Of a DNA stretch of 64,000 nucleotides, positions 48,693 to 57,865 are shown piece after piece. Numbering within the stretch: position 1 is the first letter of the stretch; each line of letters starts with the position of its first letter. Source of the DNA: Rhizobiales bacterium TNE-4 (GTDB taxonomy: Bacteria; Pseudomonadota; Alphaproteobacteria; Rhizobiales; Beijerinckiaceae); contig JAHRCV010000003.1 in the NCBI GenBank assembly GCA_019083985.1, positions 186,001 to 250,000 of the forward strand, read 5' to 3'. The position numbers and the translations under genes were made by a program. The notes under the pieces are model-generated. The model searched no databases. It was not told the origin of the DNA and worked only from the letters and a program-made list of their open reading frames with translations.

Positions 48693-49541
48693 TCAGTTCG
48701 TCGGCGGGTTTGCGGGCTTGGCGGGCGGTTTTGCCGCCGGCCTTGCCGCGGGTTTTGCGGGGCTTGCCGCCGCGGGCGGTGGCACGGGCGGGGCTTGCAG
48801 CGTTACGGCGCGGAGTTCGGTAAACCGCAGGGCGCAGAAACCATGGACGGTTTCGCGGGCGTAATTGCGGCATGTCATTTCGCGTTCGGCTGAGAAACCA
48901 GCCTGTTCCGCCGCAATCTGCTTCACCTCAGCCTTGCCCGAGGCGTCGGCGATCTTTTCCTTATAGGTCTCACGCACGGCGCGGTCGGCGCGCGGGCGTT
49001 CCTTCTCGAAATCGCCTGTCCGTGGCTCGAGCACCTGCGGGCTTGGGCCCCACAGGCCGCGCGGGTCGACGCGGCAATCAGCACTTTGGAAGACGCAGGC
49101 CTGCGTGACCCCGGTCACCATGACGGAATCGTCGAGGACGGCGATGGTGAAGGGGCATCCCTCCGCCGGGACTTCGAACATGGGCGCGCCTGTCGAGGGA
49201 ACAGTCCTCAGGCTAATCGGCTCATTGCCGCCGGGATCGATTCCGCACGCCTCATTCGGTTTGGAAATCTTCTCCCCTGCGAAGATCACGCGGACGGCAA
49301 GGCCGTTTTTCTCGCGGCTCAACGTCATCCGGCCGCGAAAACCGTTCTGCATGATGGGTTTGCCGAGAAGCGGATCGACCGTCGCCGGTTTGATCTTGGG
49401 CGGAGCGGGGCGTGGTTGGACGGCCCCTTCGCTGGTGGGCGCAGAGGCGCCCGGCAGGACGAGCTGAGCCATGGCGGGCGCAGCCATGCCGATCAAGAGT
49501 GCCGCAAGCGCGAGGGGGCGAAGGGTCTGGACGCAAAACAT
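48693..49541 (-). CDS. Secreted protein of unknown function with Pro/Ala-rich tail
   Basis: A 282-residue protein with a clear signal peptide (LRPLALAALLIGMAAPAMA, cleavage near 25). The middle contains several Cys (CGIDPGG, EGCPFTIAVLDDSV, QACVFQSADCRVDPRGLWGPSP), then an alpha-helical stretch with AAEQAGFSAEREMTCRNYARE and HGFCALR. It ends in a low-complexity tail of Pro, Ala and Lys (about 245-282). The Cys pattern suggests a periplasmic disulfide protein; the helical part faintly recalls LprI-type lysozyme inhibitors, which I cannot confirm. It is convergent with the methyltransferase gene. Confidence 0.75.
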   Translation of the reverse strand: MFCVQTLRPLALAALLIGMAAPAMAQLVLPGASAPTSEGAVQPRPAPPKIKPATVDPLLGKPIMQNGFRGRMTLSREKNGLAVRVIFAGEKISKPNEACGIDPGGNEPISLRTVPSTGAPMFEVPAEGCPFTIAVLDDSVMVTGVTQACVFQSADCRVDPRGLWGPSPQVLEPRTGDFEKERPRADRAVRETYKEKIADASGKAEVKQIAAEQAGFSAEREMTCRNYARETVHGFCALRFTELRAVTLQAPPVPPPAAASPAKPAARPAAKPPAKPANPPTN

Positions 49542-49714
49542 AAGGGCAACCTTACCAGCATCGATGCGCCGGCGAAGCCGATTTCATGTCACAGCAAGCC
49601 CTCACTCGTCCGTTTGGTAAACGGGAGGAGCGGCGCCCTAAGCCGGGTCCTGGGCTCCGGTCATGGCCTTGGCAAAGCCTTGAAAAGAATCTCGAAATCC
49701 GGCCAAGGCGCCGC

Positions 49715-49743
49715 CTTGCAGCCCCGGAATCGCCTTCTTATAT
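49715..49743 (+). promoter_or_regulatory. RpoH (heat-shock) promoter upstream of dnaK
   Basis: CTTG at 49715-49718, 18 bases, then CTTATAT at 49737-49743, which fits the alphaproteobacterial RpoH consensus CTTG-N17/18-CYTATNT. It lies about 200 bases before dnaK, implying a leader of about 190 bases. dnaK is an RpoH target in relatives; here it is inferred. Confidence 0.6.
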
Positions 49744-49779
49744 ACGCCCCGGTCGCGGAAATCTGATCCGCAATCCCGG

Positions 49780-49827
49780 CGCATGCTGCGAAGAAGTCAT
49801 TACCGGTTCTTCGCACTCCAGCATGCG
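49780..49827 (+). promoter_or_regulatory. Long bulged hairpin in the dnaK leader
   Basis: CGCATGCTG (49780-49788) and CGAAGAA (49789-49795) pair with TTCTTCG (49807-49813) and CAGCATGCG (49819-49827), giving 16 base pairs with an 11-base loop and a 5-base one-sided bulge. It sits downstream of the predicted RpoH start and has no T-run, so it is not a terminator. A regulatory leader or processing signal is possible. The rest of 49542-49940 shows no gene. Confidence 0.55.
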
Positions 49828-49940
49828 GCAATTCGAATATAGGGGACCGGTCGTCCATTGCTTCCCATGCGGGGAGAGGACGGGCGGCCTGGCCGGTGCC
49901 GCTTCGGGGCTCGGCGGTCTCGCTGTGAAAGGGGAAACAC

Positions 49941-51845
49941 ATGAGCAAAGTTATCGGCATCGACCTCGGCACCACCAATTCCTGCGTGGCGGTCATGGAA
50001 GGCTCGACGCCTAAAGTCATCGAGAACGCCGAAGGCGCGCGCACCACACCGTCGGTTGTGGCGTTTACGGATTCGGAGGAGCGCCTCGTTGGTCAGCCGG
50101 CCAAGCGTCAGGCCGTCACCAATCCGGAAGGCACGTTCTTCGCGATCAAGCGTCTCATCGGTCGCACATTCGAAGATCCGATGACGCAGAAGGATATGGG
50201 TCTTGTTCCGTACAAGATCGTGCGCGCCAAGAATGGCGACGCATGGGTCGAAGAGCGCGGCAAGGAATTCTCGCCCTCGCAGATCTCGGCCTTCATTCTG
50301 CAGAAGATGAAGGAAACGGCGGAAGCCTATCTCGGCCAGACCGTGACGCAGGCTGTCATCACCGTTCCCGCTTACTTCAATGACGCGCAGCGCCAAGCGA
50401 CGAAAGATGCTGGCAAGATTGCGGGTCTTGAAGTGCTGCGTATCATCAACGAGCCGACGGCCGCCGCACTCGCCTATGGCCTCGACAAGAAGAAGGCTGG
50501 CACGGTCGCGGTCTATGACCTCGGCGGTGGCACGTTCGACGTGTCCATCCTCGAAATCGGCGATGGCGTCTTCGAAGTGAAGTCGACCAATGGCGACACG
50601 TTCTTGGGCGGCGAAGATTTCGACATGCGTCTCGTCGAATATCTGGCTGACGAATTCAAGAAAGAGAACGGCATCGATCTCAAGAAGGACAAGCTTGCTC
50701 TGCAGCGTCTGAAGGAAGCCGCAGAAAAAGCGAAGATCGAACTGTCCTCGGCGCAGCAGACCGAAATCAACCTGCCTTACATCACGGCCGATGCGACCGG
50801 TCCGAAGCATCTCACGCTCAAGCTGACGCGTGCGAAATTCGAAACGCTCGTTGACGATCTCGTCCAGAAGACGATCGAGCCTTGCAAAAAGGCGCTGAAG
50901 GATGCCGGTCTCTCTGCCGGCCAGATTGACGAAGTCATCCTCGTCGGCGGCATGACGCGCATGCCGAAGGTGCAGGAAGTCGTCAAGCAGTTCTTCGGCA
51001 AGGAGCCGCATAAGGGCGTCAATCCTGACGAAGTCGTCGCCATCGGCGCGGCGGTTCAGGCGGGCGTTCTGCAAGGCGACGTCAAGGACGTTCTGCTACT
51101 CGACGTGACGCCGCTCTCGCTCGGCATCGAAACGCTCGGCGGCGTGTTCACGCGTCTTATCGACCGCAACACGACGATCCCGACGAAGAAGAGCCAGGTT
51201 TTCTCGACCGCTGAAGACAATCAGACGGCCGTGACGATCCGCGTCTTCCAAGGCGAGCGTGAAATGGCAGCCGACAATAAGATGCTCGGCCAGTTCGATC
51301 TCGTTGGCATTCCGCCCGCACCGCGCGGCGTGCCGCAGGTTGAGGTCACCTTTGATATCGACGCCAACGGCATTGTTTCCGTGACCGCGAAGGATAAGGC
51401 GACCGGCAAGGAACAGCAGATCCGGATTCAGGCGTCTGGCGGTCTCAGCGATGCTGACATCGACAAGATGGTCAAGGATGCGGAAGCCCATGCTGCTGAC
51501 GACAAAAAGCGTCGCGAAGTCGTGGAAGCCAAGAATGCGGGCGAAAGCCTTGTTCACCAGACCGAGAAATCGCTCGCCGATTATGGCGACAAGGTCTCGG
51601 CCGCTGACAAGTCAGCCGTTGAAAGCGCGATTGCCGCGCTGAAGACGACGCTCGAAGGCGACGACGCAGAAGCGATCCAGTCGGCGACCAATGCGCTGAT
51701 GCAGGCATCGATGAAGCTCGGCGAAGCCATGTACAAAGCCCAGCAGGGTGGCGAACAGGCCGAAGGCGAACAGAAGCCGCAGGACGACGTCATCGACGCG
51801 GATTTCCGCGAAGTCGGCGACGACGACAAGAAGAAGCGTGCGTAA
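49941..51845 (+). CDS. dnaK: Chaperone DnaK (Hsp70)
   Basis: The 634-residue Hsp70 has [16 protein letters not shown] at the start, the phosphate motif [22 protein letters not shown] near 195, [14 protein letters not shown] near 335, the linker [15 protein letters not shown], and a substrate-binding domain ending in the acidic [11 protein letters not shown] tail. GGGGAAAC upstream gives a good ribosome-binding site. It is followed by a terminator-like hairpin and then dnaJ, the usual alphaproteobacterial operon. Confidence 0.98.
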   Translation: MSKVIGIDLGTTNSCVAVMEGSTPKVIENAEGARTTPSVVAFTDSEERLVGQPAKRQAVTNPEGTFFAIKRLIGRTFEDPMTQKDMGLVPYKIVRAKNGDAWVEERGKEFSPSQISAFILQKMKETAEAYLGQTVTQAVITVPAYFNDAQRQATKDAGKIAGLEVLRIINEPTAAALAYGLDKKKAGTVAVYDLGGGTFDVSILEIGDGVFEVKSTNGDTFLGGEDFDMRLVEYLADEFKKENGIDLKKDKLALQRLKEAAEKAKIELSSAQQTEINLPYITADATGPKHLTLKLTRAKFETLVDDLVQKTIEPCKKALKDAGLSAGQIDEVILVGGMTRMPKVQEVVKQFFGKEPHKGVNPDEVVAIGAAVQAGVLQGDVKDVLLLDVTPLSLGIETLGGVFTRLIDRNTTIPTKKSQVFSTAEDNQTAVTIRVFQGEREMAADNKMLGQFDLVGIPPAPRGVPQVEVTFDIDANGIVSVTAKDKATGKEQQIRIQASGGLSDADIDKMVKDAEAHAADDKKRREVVEAKNAGESLVHQTEKSLADYGDKVSAADKSAVESAIAALKTTLEGDDAEAIQSATNALMQASMKLGEAMYKAQQGGEQAEGEQKPQDDVIDADFREVGDDDKKKRA

Positions 51846-51857
51846 TTGACAGAGGAA

Positions 51858-51892
51858 ACGCCGGTCCCGCAAGGGGCCGGCGTCTTTCTTTT
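51858..51892 (+). terminator. Terminator/attenuator between dnaK and dnaJ
   Basis: An 11-bp stem with one G-U pair (51858-51868 with 51873-51883, loop GCAA) is followed by CTTTCTTTT. It is likely partial, lowering dnaJ relative to dnaK. Confidence 0.75.
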
Positions 51893-51911
51893 CCAGCCTG
51901 CCGGATGACGC

Positions 51912-53036
51912 ATGAGCAAGCGCGATTTTTACGAGGTTTTAGGCGTGTCGCGCACCGCGACGGAAGCAGACATCAAAGTGTCCTTCCGCAAGCTCGCCAT
52001 GAAATTTCATCCCGACCGCAATCCGGGCGACGCGGAAGCGGAAATCAAATTCAAAGAGATCAACGAAGCCTATCAGATCCTGATGGATCCGCAGCAGCGC
52101 GCCGCCTATGACAGGCATGGCCACGCCGCGTTTGAACAAGGCCGCGGTGGCGGATTTGGCGATGGTTTCGCCTCCTCCATGGCCGATATTTTCGAAGACC
52201 TCTTCGGCGATTTTGCCGGCCGCCAACGCGGTGGCCGCAGCAATGGCCGCGAGCGCGGTTCTGATCTGCGCTACAATCTCGAAATCAGTTTGGAAGAAGC
52301 CTATGCCGGCAAGACGGCTGAGCTGAAAATTCCGACCGCCATCACATGTGAGGCCTGCACCGGTACCGGTGCGAAGGCTGGATCAAAAGCAAGAACCTGT
52401 TCGACCTGCGGTGGCCATGGCCGCGTCCGTGCGCAGCAAGGGTTCTTCGCCATTGAACGCACTTGCATGGCCTGTCAGGGCCGCGGCGAGACGATTGATA
52501 ATCCCTGCCCCTCCTGCCGTGGCGAAGGCCGCGTGATGAAGGAGCGCAACCTCTCGGTCAACATCCCCGCCGGTGTCGAAGATGGCACGCGCATTCGCTT
52601 GGCAGGCGAAGGCGAAGGTGGATTGCGCGGTGGTCCCGCGGGTGACCTCTATATTTTCCTGTCGGTGAAACCGCATCAGCTGTTTCAACGCGATGGCGCC
52701 GATTTGTTCTGCCGTGTGCCGATCGCAATGGCCCATGCCGCGCTCGGTGCCCACATCAAAGTGCCGACGCTCGATGGGCAGGAAGCTGAGATTACGATTC
52801 CTGAAGGCACGCAGACCGGCAAGCAATTCCCGATCAAGGGTCGCGGCATGACGATCCTGCGGTCGAAGAATCGTGGTGATCTCTACATTCAAGTGGTCGT
52901 CGAGACGCCGCGCAATTTGAACACGCGGCAGCGCGAATTGCTCAAGGAATTTCTGGCCGAGAGCAATGGCGACAATCAACCCGAGAGCGAAGGTTTCTTC
53001 GGCAAGGTGCGCGATTTCTTCGCAGGCGGGAGCTGA
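51912..53036 (+). CDS. dnaJ: Co-chaperone DnaJ (Hsp40)
   Basis: A 374-residue type I Hsp40: J domain about 1-70 with the HPD motif ([10 protein letters not shown]), a Gly/Phe-rich linker ([13 protein letters not shown]), four zinc-finger CxxCxGxG repeats ([32 protein letters not shown]) over about 145-220, and the C-terminal substrate domains. It stimulates DnaK ATP hydrolysis. Its stop overlaps the start of pmtA by one base. Confidence 0.97.
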   Translation: MSKRDFYEVLGVSRTATEADIKVSFRKLAMKFHPDRNPGDAEAEIKFKEINEAYQILMDPQQRAAYDRHGHAAFEQGRGGGFGDGFASSMADIFEDLFGDFAGRQRGGRSNGRERGSDLRYNLEISLEEAYAGKTAELKIPTAITCEACTGTGAKAGSKARTCSTCGGHGRVRAQQGFFAIERTCMACQGRGETIDNPCPSCRGEGRVMKERNLSVNIPAGVEDGTRIRLAGEGEGGLRGGPAGDLYIFLSVKPHQLFQRDGADLFCRVPIAMAHAALGAHIKVPTLDGQEAEITIPEGTQTGKQFPIKGRGMTILRSKNRGDLYIQVVVETPRNLNTRQRELLKEFLAESNGDNQPESEGFFGKVRDFFAGGS

Positions 53037-53890
53037 TGGTGCGCGACAGCGGGCGTTCGCGATCAAAATCCCTGTCGCGCCTCGAAGAGCGGTGGCAGGA
53101 CGAAGCCCGTTTCATCAAATCCTGGTTCGACAAGCCACTCGTTACCGGTGCCATTTCGCCCTCAAGCCCGGCGCTCGCCAAAATGATGGCGCGTTATGTC
53201 GATCCGCGCAGCATCGGCCCCATCGTTGAATTAGGCCCGGGAACAGGCCCTGTCACGCAGGCGCTGCTTGAACGTGGCGTCGCTGAAGAGCGGCTGGTGC
53301 TCGTCGAATATGATCCTGATTTTTGCGATCTGTTGGCACGCAAATTTCCGAAAGCCCGCATCATCCAAGGCGATGCCTATCGGTTTTTCGAGACGGATGA
53401 TGCCGTCGCCGGTGCCGCGGCCATTGTGTCGAGCCTGCCGCTTTTCACTAAGCCGGAAGAGACGCGGATTTCACTCGTCGAAAAAGCCCTTGAACGGGCT
53501 GATGACGATGCGCCCTTCATCCAATTCACCTATGCCGTCGTCTCACCCTTACCGCTCGATGAAGCGCGGGTCGAAGCGCATGTCTCCCCGCGCGTCTGGT
53601 TGAACGTGCCTCCCGCGCGCGTCTGGGTGTATCGCTCGATGCGCGGGCCGATGTTCCGCCGCAAGAAGAATGATCTGGCCGATACGGTGAAGATCGGCAC
53701 GCGTTTTGTCAGGCGGGAATTCAACGCAAGCCGTGCCCGGCTTGAGATGAAGATCGCGCAGGAAGCGGGCCGTCTACGGCACGATCCGCGGCTCAAACCG
53801 GCGCTCGACTTTTTTGAGAAAATCGGCGAAGCGATGGAAGCGCCACGCGAAAACAAACGGCGCAAAACCAAGCCCCGCCGCGACCATTAA
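53036..53890 (+). CDS. pmtA: Phospholipid (phosphatidylethanolamine) N-methyltransferase, PmtA-like
   Basis: A 284-residue class I SAM-methyltransferase with [32 protein letters not shown], motif [20 protein letters not shown] near 63-80, [19 protein letters not shown] and IVSSLPLF. This pattern fits rhizobial PmtA, which methylates phosphatidylethanolamine stepwise toward phosphatidylcholine at the membrane. The position between dnaJ and pyrF is also rhizobial. The C-terminus is very basic ([13 protein letters not shown]). rRNA dimethyladenosine transferases share the fold, so the exact substrate is inferred. Confidence 0.82.
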   Translation: MVRDSGRSRSKSLSRLEERWQDEARFIKSWFDKPLVTGAISPSSPALAKMMARYVDPRSIGPIVELGPGTGPVTQALLERGVAEERLVLVEYDPDFCDLLARKFPKARIIQGDAYRFFETDDAVAGAAAIVSSLPLFTKPEETRISLVEKALERADDDAPFIQFTYAVVSPLPLDEARVEAHVSPRVWLNVPPARVWVYRSMRGPMFRRKKNDLADTVKIGTRFVRREFNASRARLEMKIAQEAGRLRHDPRLKPALDFFEKIGEAMEAPRENKRRKTKPRRDH

Positions 53891-53901
53891 GGATCCCCGT
53901 G

Positions 53902-54609
53902 ATGTCTCGTCTAGACGATGCCCGCGATCGCATGATTGTCGCGCTCGATGTCGCTGATACGCAGAAAGCCACCGCTTTGGTCAGCCAGCTTGGCGACAGC
54001 GTCAGCTTCTACAAGATCGGCATGGAACTCGTGTATGGCGGTGGTCTTGATTTTGCGCGCGATCTGGCTGCGTCGGGCAAGAAAGTCTTTCTCGATCTCA
54101 AATTGCACGACATCCCGAACACGGTGAAAAAAGCCGCTGCGCAAGTCTCACGCCTCGGCATGACCTATCTGACGGTGCATGCCTTTCCGCAGACGATGAA
54201 GGCAGCGCTCGAAGGCACGCAAGGCACGGGCACAAAAATCTTGGGTGTCACCGTGATGACGTCTTACGACGATTCCGATCTTGCAACGGCCGGTTACGCC
54301 ATGGGCGTCAAGGATTTGGTGGCGCGCCGCGCGCAGCAGGCCAAGGAGATCGGCATTGGCGGATTAATTCTCTCGGCGGAAGAAGTCACCGCAATGCGTG
54401 CATTGATCGGCTCTTCGCTTGATCTCGTCACCCCGGGTATTCGCCCGGCGGGTGCGGCCGTCGGCGATCAGAAACGCGTGATGACGCCGGGTGAAGCGAT
54501 CAAGGCTGGCGCGACGCGTCTCGTCATCGGTCGTCCGATCACGGATGCTCAAGACCCGAAAGCGGCAGCCGATGCGGTGGCCCAAGAGATTGCAGCGGCG
54601 CTCGGCTGA
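53902..54609 (+). CDS. pyrF: Orotidine 5'-phosphate decarboxylase
   Basis: The 235-residue TIM-barrel enzyme makes UMP from OMP. The catalytic [11 protein letters not shown] (Lys and Asp) lies near 61-71, with MIVALDVAD at the start and TPGIRPAG and [10 protein letters not shown] for phosphate binding near the end. ATG 53902 follows a GTG at 53899 that could also be used. It ends the dnaK-dnaJ-pmtA-pyrF run before a strong terminator. Confidence 0.96.
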   Translation: MSRLDDARDRMIVALDVADTQKATALVSQLGDSVSFYKIGMELVYGGGLDFARDLAASGKKVFLDLKLHDIPNTVKKAAAQVSRLGMTYLTVHAFPQTMKAALEGTQGTGTKILGVTVMTSYDDSDLATAGYAMGVKDLVARRAQQAKEIGIGGLILSAEEVTAMRALIGSSLDLVTPGIRPAGAAVGDQKRVMTPGEAIKAGATRLVIGRPITDAQDPKAAADAVAQEIAAALG

Positions 54610-54665
54610 ATGCGTCCTCAAATGACACAGGCCCAATTTCGTCGACGATAAAATGTCACTAATAA

Positions 54666-54690
54666 AAAAGCCGCCCAAGGGGCGGCTTTT
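54666..54690. terminator. Bidirectional Rho-independent terminator
   Basis: AAAAGCCGCCC (54666-54676) pairs with GGGCGGCTTTT (54680-54690) around a three-base loop, with T-rich sequence on both strands. It lies between convergent pyrF and the hydroxyacid dehydrogenase gene. Confidence 0.9.
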
Positions 54691-54711
54691 GCATGTGTCA
54701 CTAAGCCTGCG

Positions 54712-55707
54712 TCACAGCATCGATGGCAAAACGCGATCGGGTGGCCGGTGGCCGTCCATGAAGGTCTTGATGTTGACGATGACCTTCTCGCCCATGTCGA
54801 TGCGGCCTTCGATCGTGGCTGAACCCATATGCGGCAACACGACAGCGCGATGCGCCTTCACGAGCTTCAGAAGCCGCGGCGAAATCGCCGGTTCATGCTG
54901 GAACACGTCGAGGCCAGCCCCAGCGATTTCATTGGCCTCAAGCATCCGCACCAGAGCGGTTTCGTCGATAATGTCGCCGCGCGCCGTATTGACGATGATC
55001 GCATCCTTCTTGAGGAGCTTGAGGCGACGTGCCGACAAAAGGTGATAGGTCGCGGGCGTGTGCGGGCAATTGACCGATACAATGTCCATGCGCGCCAGCA
55101 TCTGGTCGAGCGAATCCCAATAGGTAGCTTCCAATTGCTCTTCGATCGCCGGCGAGACGCGGCGGCGATTGTGATAATGCACTTGAAGGCCGAAGGCGCG
55201 CGCGCGTCGCGCCAGCGCCTGGCCGATGCGGCCCATGCCGACAATGCCGAGGCGCTTGCCGGTGATGCGATGGCCGAGCATCCATGTCGGCGACCAGCCT
55301 TCCCATTGCTCGTTCGGGATGACGAGCGCACCTTCGGGAATGCGGCGCGATACGGCGAGGATCAACGCCATGGTCATATCGGCGGTATCTTCGGTGAGCA
55401 CGCCGGGCGTATTGGTGACTGTGATGCCGCGCGAGAGCGCGGTCTGGACGTCGATATTGTCGACGCCATTGCCGAAATTGGCGATCAGCTTCAATTGCGG
55501 GCCAGCCTGGCCAAGCAGTCCGGCATCAATCGTGTCGGTCACAGTCGGGACCAGCACATCGGCGGTCTGCATCGCCTCAACGAGGGCGGCGCGCTCCATT
55601 GGCTTGTCAGAGACGTTCAGTCGCGCGTCAAACAATTCGCGCATGCGCGTTTCGACAACGTCGGGCAGTTTCCGCGTCACGACAACGAGCGGCTTTTTCT
55701 TTGTCAT
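54712..55707 (-). CDS. D-isomer-specific 2-hydroxyacid dehydrogenase (glyoxylate/hydroxypyruvate reductase type)
   Basis: A 331-residue NAD(P)-dependent enzyme. The Rossmann motif GIVGMGRIGQALARRA lies near 150, and the family's catalytic residues appear in NTARGDIIDE (Arg), a later Glu in GLDVFQHEPA, and VLPHMGSAT (His). The start TKKKPLVVVTRKLP resembles glyoxylate reductases of Hyphomicrobiales. Substrate preference cannot be settled by eye. It is monocistronic, ending at the terminator shared with pyrF. Confidence 0.9.
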   Translation of the reverse strand: MTKKKPLVVVTRKLPDVVETRMRELFDARLNVSDKPMERAALVEAMQTADVLVPTVTDTIDAGLLGQAGPQLKLIANFGNGVDNIDVQTALSRGITVTNTPGVLTEDTADMTMALILAVSRRIPEGALVIPNEQWEGWSPTWMLGHRITGKRLGIVGMGRIGQALARRARAFGLQVHYHNRRRVSPAIEEQLEATYWDSLDQMLARMDIVSVNCPHTPATYHLLSARRLKLLKKDAIIVNTARGDIIDETALVRMLEANEIAGAGLDVFQHEPAISPRLLKLVKAHRAVVLPHMGSATIEGRIDMGEKVIVNIKTFMDGHRPPDRVLPSML

Positions 55708-55898
55708 GAAAACCATCCCCCCTCTGCGACGCGGCTTGATGCCGCCCCCGGCTCGAAACCGTCCAATCCTTCACGAACCTTTAACGGTCGCAATGACATG
55801 AACGGATGAACGCCGGACGGCATCCCTCCGCCCTCTCTAGCGAGGCGAACGGGGAATGACAATCGCGCCGGTGGAATGCAATCCGGAGTTCGGCAGGT

Positions 55899-56444
55899 AT
55901 GGCGTTGCGCACTTTCTCCTCGCGCAGTCTCTTGGGGGCCTTTTGTGCAGCGTTGACGCTGTTTTTCGCCGAAATCGCCCCGCTGGCCGCGGCCGATGCC
56001 ATCACCAAAGGATCAGCCACCGGCCTGCCCGTGCCCCGTTATGTCAGTCTCAAATCGGACCGCGTCAATTTGCGCGAGGGCCCATCCAAGGATCACCGCA
56101 CGAGCTGGGTGTTCCAGCGCGCCGGTCTGCCTGTCGAGATCACGGCTGAATTCGAGACGTGGCGTCGGATTCGTGATTCCGAAGGCGCGGAAGGTTGGGT
56201 GCTCCATTCGCTGCTGTCAGGCCGTCGCACCGCGCTCGTCACGCCTTGGGCCAAGAGCGGCACGGTGCCGCTTTATGCCAAGCCCAACGCCAAAGCGGAT
56301 CTTGCGGCCGAATTGCAGCCGAATGTGCTGGGCCAGATCAGGAATTGCGATGGCCAATGGTGCCGTTTCGCCGGACCGGGATTTGATGGCTATGTCCAGC
56401 AAGACCGCCTCTGGGGCGCCTATCCGAACGAAAAGATCGATTGA
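55899..56444 (+). CDS. Exported bacterial SH3-domain protein
   Basis: A 181-residue protein with an N-terminal signal segment (SLLGAFCAALTLFFAEIAPLAAA) and two SH3-like repeats: KSDRVNLREGPSKDHRTSWVFQRAGLPVEITAEFETWRRIRDSEGAEGWVLHSLL, and a second from KSGTVPLYAKPNAKADLAAEL to DGYVQQDRLWG. Such SH3b domains bind peptidoglycan or other cell-wall parts in the periplasm. Function unknown. It is convergent with irr. Confidence 0.88.
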   Translation: MALRTFSSRSLLGAFCAALTLFFAEIAPLAAADAITKGSATGLPVPRYVSLKSDRVNLREGPSKDHRTSWVFQRAGLPVEITAEFETWRRIRDSEGAEGWVLHSLLSGRRTALVTPWAKSGTVPLYAKPNAKADLAAELQPNVLGQIRNCDGQWCRFAGPGFDGYVQQDRLWGAYPNEKID

Positions 56445-56472
56445 TCCGGCCTAAACCGGCTGAAATCCGGCC

Positions 56473-56949
56473 TTAAGCGCCGATTTTGCGCAAGCGGACG
56501 ATGACATCAACGCGGGCGACTTCATAGCCGGGCGGCGCCTCGGGAATGGCGCTGACTTCAACCTGCTGATGCGCGATATCGACCAGCGCATTCTCCCCTT
56601 CGAGGAAGAAATGGTGGTGGTCGCCCGTATTCGTGTCGAAATAGGTTTTTGCCCCATCGACTGCCACTTCGCGCAGGAGCCCCGCTTCGGTGAACTGGTG
56701 GAGCGTGTTGTAGACGGTGGCCAGCGACACCGGAACCCGCGCCTTGGCGGCTTCCTCATAGAGCATTTCGGCGGTCAGATGCCGGTCGCCCTTGGCAAAC
56801 AGCAGCCAGCCGAGGCCCACACGCTGTCGTGTCGGCCGTAAGCCCGCTTGCCGCAGCCGCCGGCGAAGATCATGCACAGGGCAACCCGTTCCCTCCGACC
56901 GCTGGGCCGGGGAAAGCGAGGGGGACGATGCTGTCTGCTGGGCCGCCAT
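56473..56949 (-). CDS. irr: Iron response regulator Irr (Fur family) with heme-binding motif
   Basis: A 158-residue Fur-family protein: winged helix about 27-95 (RRLRQAGLRPTRQRVGLGWLLF, SLATVYNTLHQFTEAGLLREV) and a dimerisation part with the HHH heme site at 111-113 (GDHHHFF). The N-terminus carries GCPVHD at 22-27, the heme-regulatory Cys-Pro motif known from Bradyrhizobium Irr, which triggers its heme-dependent breakdown. Irr controls iron and heme genes in Rhizobiales. ATG 56947-56949 is chosen over 56997. It is divergent from fabA, as in other rhizobia. Confidence 0.93.
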   Translation of the reverse strand: MAAQQTASSPSLSPAQRSEGTGCPVHDLRRRLRQAGLRPTRQRVGLGWLLFAKGDRHLTAEMLYEEAAKARVPVSLATVYNTLHQFTEAGLLREVAVDGAKTYFDTNTGDHHHFFLEGENALVDIAHQQVEVSAIPEAPPGYEVARVDVIVRLRKIGA

Positions 56950-57262
56950 AGGATGAGACAAGAGGTGGAAACCGGTTCTGACAGGATGACAGCGCAAGAA
57001 AGCCGCGCGTCTATACGATTGTTATAATAGTGACAGGGGCAAGCCCCCGCAAGCCGGGCACCCTTCGGCCCGCGCCGATTCCAGTCGCCACCATCCCGGC
57101 CTTACCATTCTGTGTCTGCCTAGTGACAGGCCCAAACAAGGCCTAACAACCCGGTGAAGCTTGGCCCAAATGGCTTCCGGCTCGCGCCGTGCTGTGGTAC
57201 CAACGCCCGGGAATGAGGCCCGTTTTCGCGGGTCTCGTGGGGAATGGAGCCATACAGGGATC

Positions 57263-57766
57263 ATGGAGCGCCGCTCATCATTTGAATATGAGGACCTGCT
57301 CGCCTGCGGCCGCGGCGAGATGTTCGGTCCGGGCAATGCGCAACTGCCTTTGCCGCCCATGCTGATGTTCGATCGCATTTCGGAAATTTCCGAAACAGGT
57401 GGTCCGAACGGCAAAGGTTTTATCCGGGCGGAACTTGCGATCCGTCCCGACCTTTGGTTCTTCCCCTGTCATTTTCAGAATGATCCGGTGATGCCCGGTT
57501 GCCTCGGCCTTGATGCGCTCTGGCAATTATGCGGTTTCTTCCTTGGCTGGCTTGGTGCTGAAGGCCGCGGTCGCGCATTGGGCGTCGGCGAAGTGAAATT
57601 CGCTGATCAGGTTTTGCCGTCGGTGAAGCACGTCGTCTATGGTGTCGATCTCAAGCGTGTCTTCCGCTCGAAACTCGTGCTCGGCATTGCTGATGGCTGG
57701 CTCGAAGCCGATGGCCGCCGCATTTATGAAGCCTCGGATTTGCGCGTCGGCCTTTTCAAGAGCTGA
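57263..57766 (+). CDS. fabA: 3-hydroxydecanoyl-ACP dehydratase/isomerase FabA
   Basis: The 167-residue hot-dog enzyme introduces the cis double bond of unsaturated fatty acids. The active-site His is in [24 protein letters not shown] near 70, with the Asp about 14 residues on; [12 protein letters not shown] and [13 protein letters not shown] follow the family. ATG 57263 matches the FabA N-terminus. It heads fabA-fabB-fabI, divergent from irr with a 313-base gap. That gap (56950-57262) holds an AT-rich spot near 57018-57032 that could be the irr promoter, not resolved further. Confidence 0.95.
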   Translation: MERRSSFEYEDLLACGRGEMFGPGNAQLPLPPMLMFDRISEISETGGPNGKGFIRAELAIRPDLWFFPCHFQNDPVMPGCLGLDALWQLCGFFLGWLGAEGRGRALGVGEVKFADQVLPSVKHVVYGVDLKRVFRSKLVLGIADGWLEADGRRIYEASDLRVGLFKS

Positions 57767-57779
57767 TGCAGCTTTGACG

Positions 57780-57809
57780 GAATGCGGCGCTCCCAACACC
57801 GCCGCATTC
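57780..57809 (+). repeat. Hairpin between fabA and fabB
   Basis: GAATGCGGCG (57780-57789) pairs perfectly with CGCCGCATTC (57800-57809) around a ten-base loop. It lies 13 bases after fabA and 56 before fabB and lacks a T-run, so a message-stability or processing role is more likely than termination. Confidence 0.6.
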
Positions 57810-57865
57810 ATCAGGCAAAACAATCTCGCGGGCATTGATCTCGCGCGAAAAACAGGAAAGCGATC

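Noticed and set aside
49800-51074. 424-codon open frame on the minus strand opposite dnaK
   Set aside because: Antisense to dnaK, with an Arg/Leu/Asp-rich composition created by the dnaK codon pattern; a known annotation artefact of GC-rich dnaK genes.
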